Shown piece after piece: positions 63,515-64,000 of a stretch of DNA of 64,000 bases (position 1 is the stretch's first letter; each line of letters begins with the position of its first letter). The translations under genes were made by a program, and so were the position numbers. Source of the DNA: Daucus carota subsp. sativus (Eukaryota > Streptophyta > Magnoliopsida > Apiales > Apiaceae); assembly GCF_001625215.2 (NCBI RefSeq), contig NC_030381.2, forward strand, positions 49,189,214 through 49,253,213, given 5' to 3'. The notes beneath the pieces were generated by a model. It was not told the DNA's origin, made no database searches, and saw only the letters and a program-made list of their open reading frames with translations.

Positions 63515-64000
63515 CTGAAAGAAATTATGCCTACCTTTTAGTTCATAAAAGCATAGTACTAGATCAAAAAGATAGCAAACAAGCACAAGTATTTAAAAAA
63601 AAAAAAAAGGAAAAAGCATTTTTTTCATTTTCTTTCTAATTTCCTCCTACTGTCCGCATCTGAATCAAATGATATATTCAGCTTTCGCAACATTCATAGT
63701 CAATTTTAGCAAAGAAAACATGTAGTAGATTTAATTCTATAATTCATTTATTTTTAATGGAAGGAAACATGATTGAATATGCAAGGGAAGTAGACTGCTG
63801 GTAGTTGGGATAATTTTAAATTTTCCCATCACTAAGGACTCCTAGTATTATCTGTAAGATTCTAGAGCATGTACTATATTTCTAGAGAACCCCAGAAGGT
63901 GTTCCAAGAGTAGAGCTTCGGGGATTGAGAACGTAACATCTAGCTGACTTGACACCTTACTATTAGTCATTACACAAGTTTCATAATTTCACACCAGGGA
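63515..64000 (-). other. VOZ1-like intron (runs off the right edge)
   Basis: Minus-strand sequence ending in CTTTCAG at 63515 is the intron upstream of the visible VOZ1-like exon. No further exon was seen before the window ends. Confidence 0.6.

Overview
This is nuclear DNA of a flowering plant. It is AT-rich, its genes are split by spliceosomal introns, it carries plant-only families (VOZ, WOX9, IQD67, CHLI, BPS1-like), and its intergenic and intronic space is crowded with small non-autonomous DNA transposons. The protein sequences look like a eudicot, probably an asterid. A MITE-rich genome of this kind would suit Apiaceae, but that placement is a weak inference.

Layout. 1-2.5 kb: intergenic DNA. 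2.5-8.5 kb (-): a 15-exon gene for a plant-specific At4g18490-like protein, with its probable leader near 10 kb. 10.96-11.37 kb (-): an intronless canonical histone H3.1 gene with a type I histone promoter element. 11.6-15.1 kb: repeats. 15.1-17.9 kb (+): CHLI, the AAA+ subunit I of plastid Mg-chelatase. 18.5-20.9 kb (-): a CoA-type Nudix hydrolase. 21.6-23.7 kb (-): an IQ67-domain (IQD) calmodulin-binding protein. 24.7-26.9 kb (-): the mitochondrial F1-ATPase assembly factor ATP11. 28.0-28.4 kb (-): an unidentified broken exon fragment. 28.6-29.8 kb (-): a BPS1-like protein. 31.1-33.8 kb (+): D-aminoacyl-tRNA deacylase (DTD). 34.1-38 kb: MITEs and a tRNA-Glu(CTC) gene. 38.0-39.8 and 42.9-45.3 kb (-): two tandem GDSL lipases. 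45.3-52.6 kb: a repeat-filled gap. 52.6-54.9 kb (+): a WOX9/STIMPY-like homeobox gene. 55-59.8 kb: a second repeat-rich gap. 59.8-61.5 kb (+): a RABA1 small GTPase. 62.5-63.5 kb (-): the 3' part of a VOZ1-like transcription factor, whose N-terminal exons lie beyond the right edge.

The genes are unrelated housekeeping and developmental loci, as is usual for plant chromosome arms. They form no operon, and apart from the GDSL pair they are not a functional cluster. Exon joins given here were checked by hand for GT-AG borders and phase continuity.

The most distinctive part is the MITE landscape. It includes two almost identical ~0.7 kb hAT-type elements, two further hAT-type elements with perfect 8-bp target duplications, about ten Stowaway-like copies, PIF/Harbinger-like copies with TTA/TAA duplications, and a Mutator-like MITE nested in a Stowaway and caught in a later 165-bp tandem duplication. 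An inverted pair of a family with internal tandem repeats and a 75-nt near-perfect hairpin complete the set. I found no retroviral or LTR element, no CRISPR array, and no convincing new biological system.
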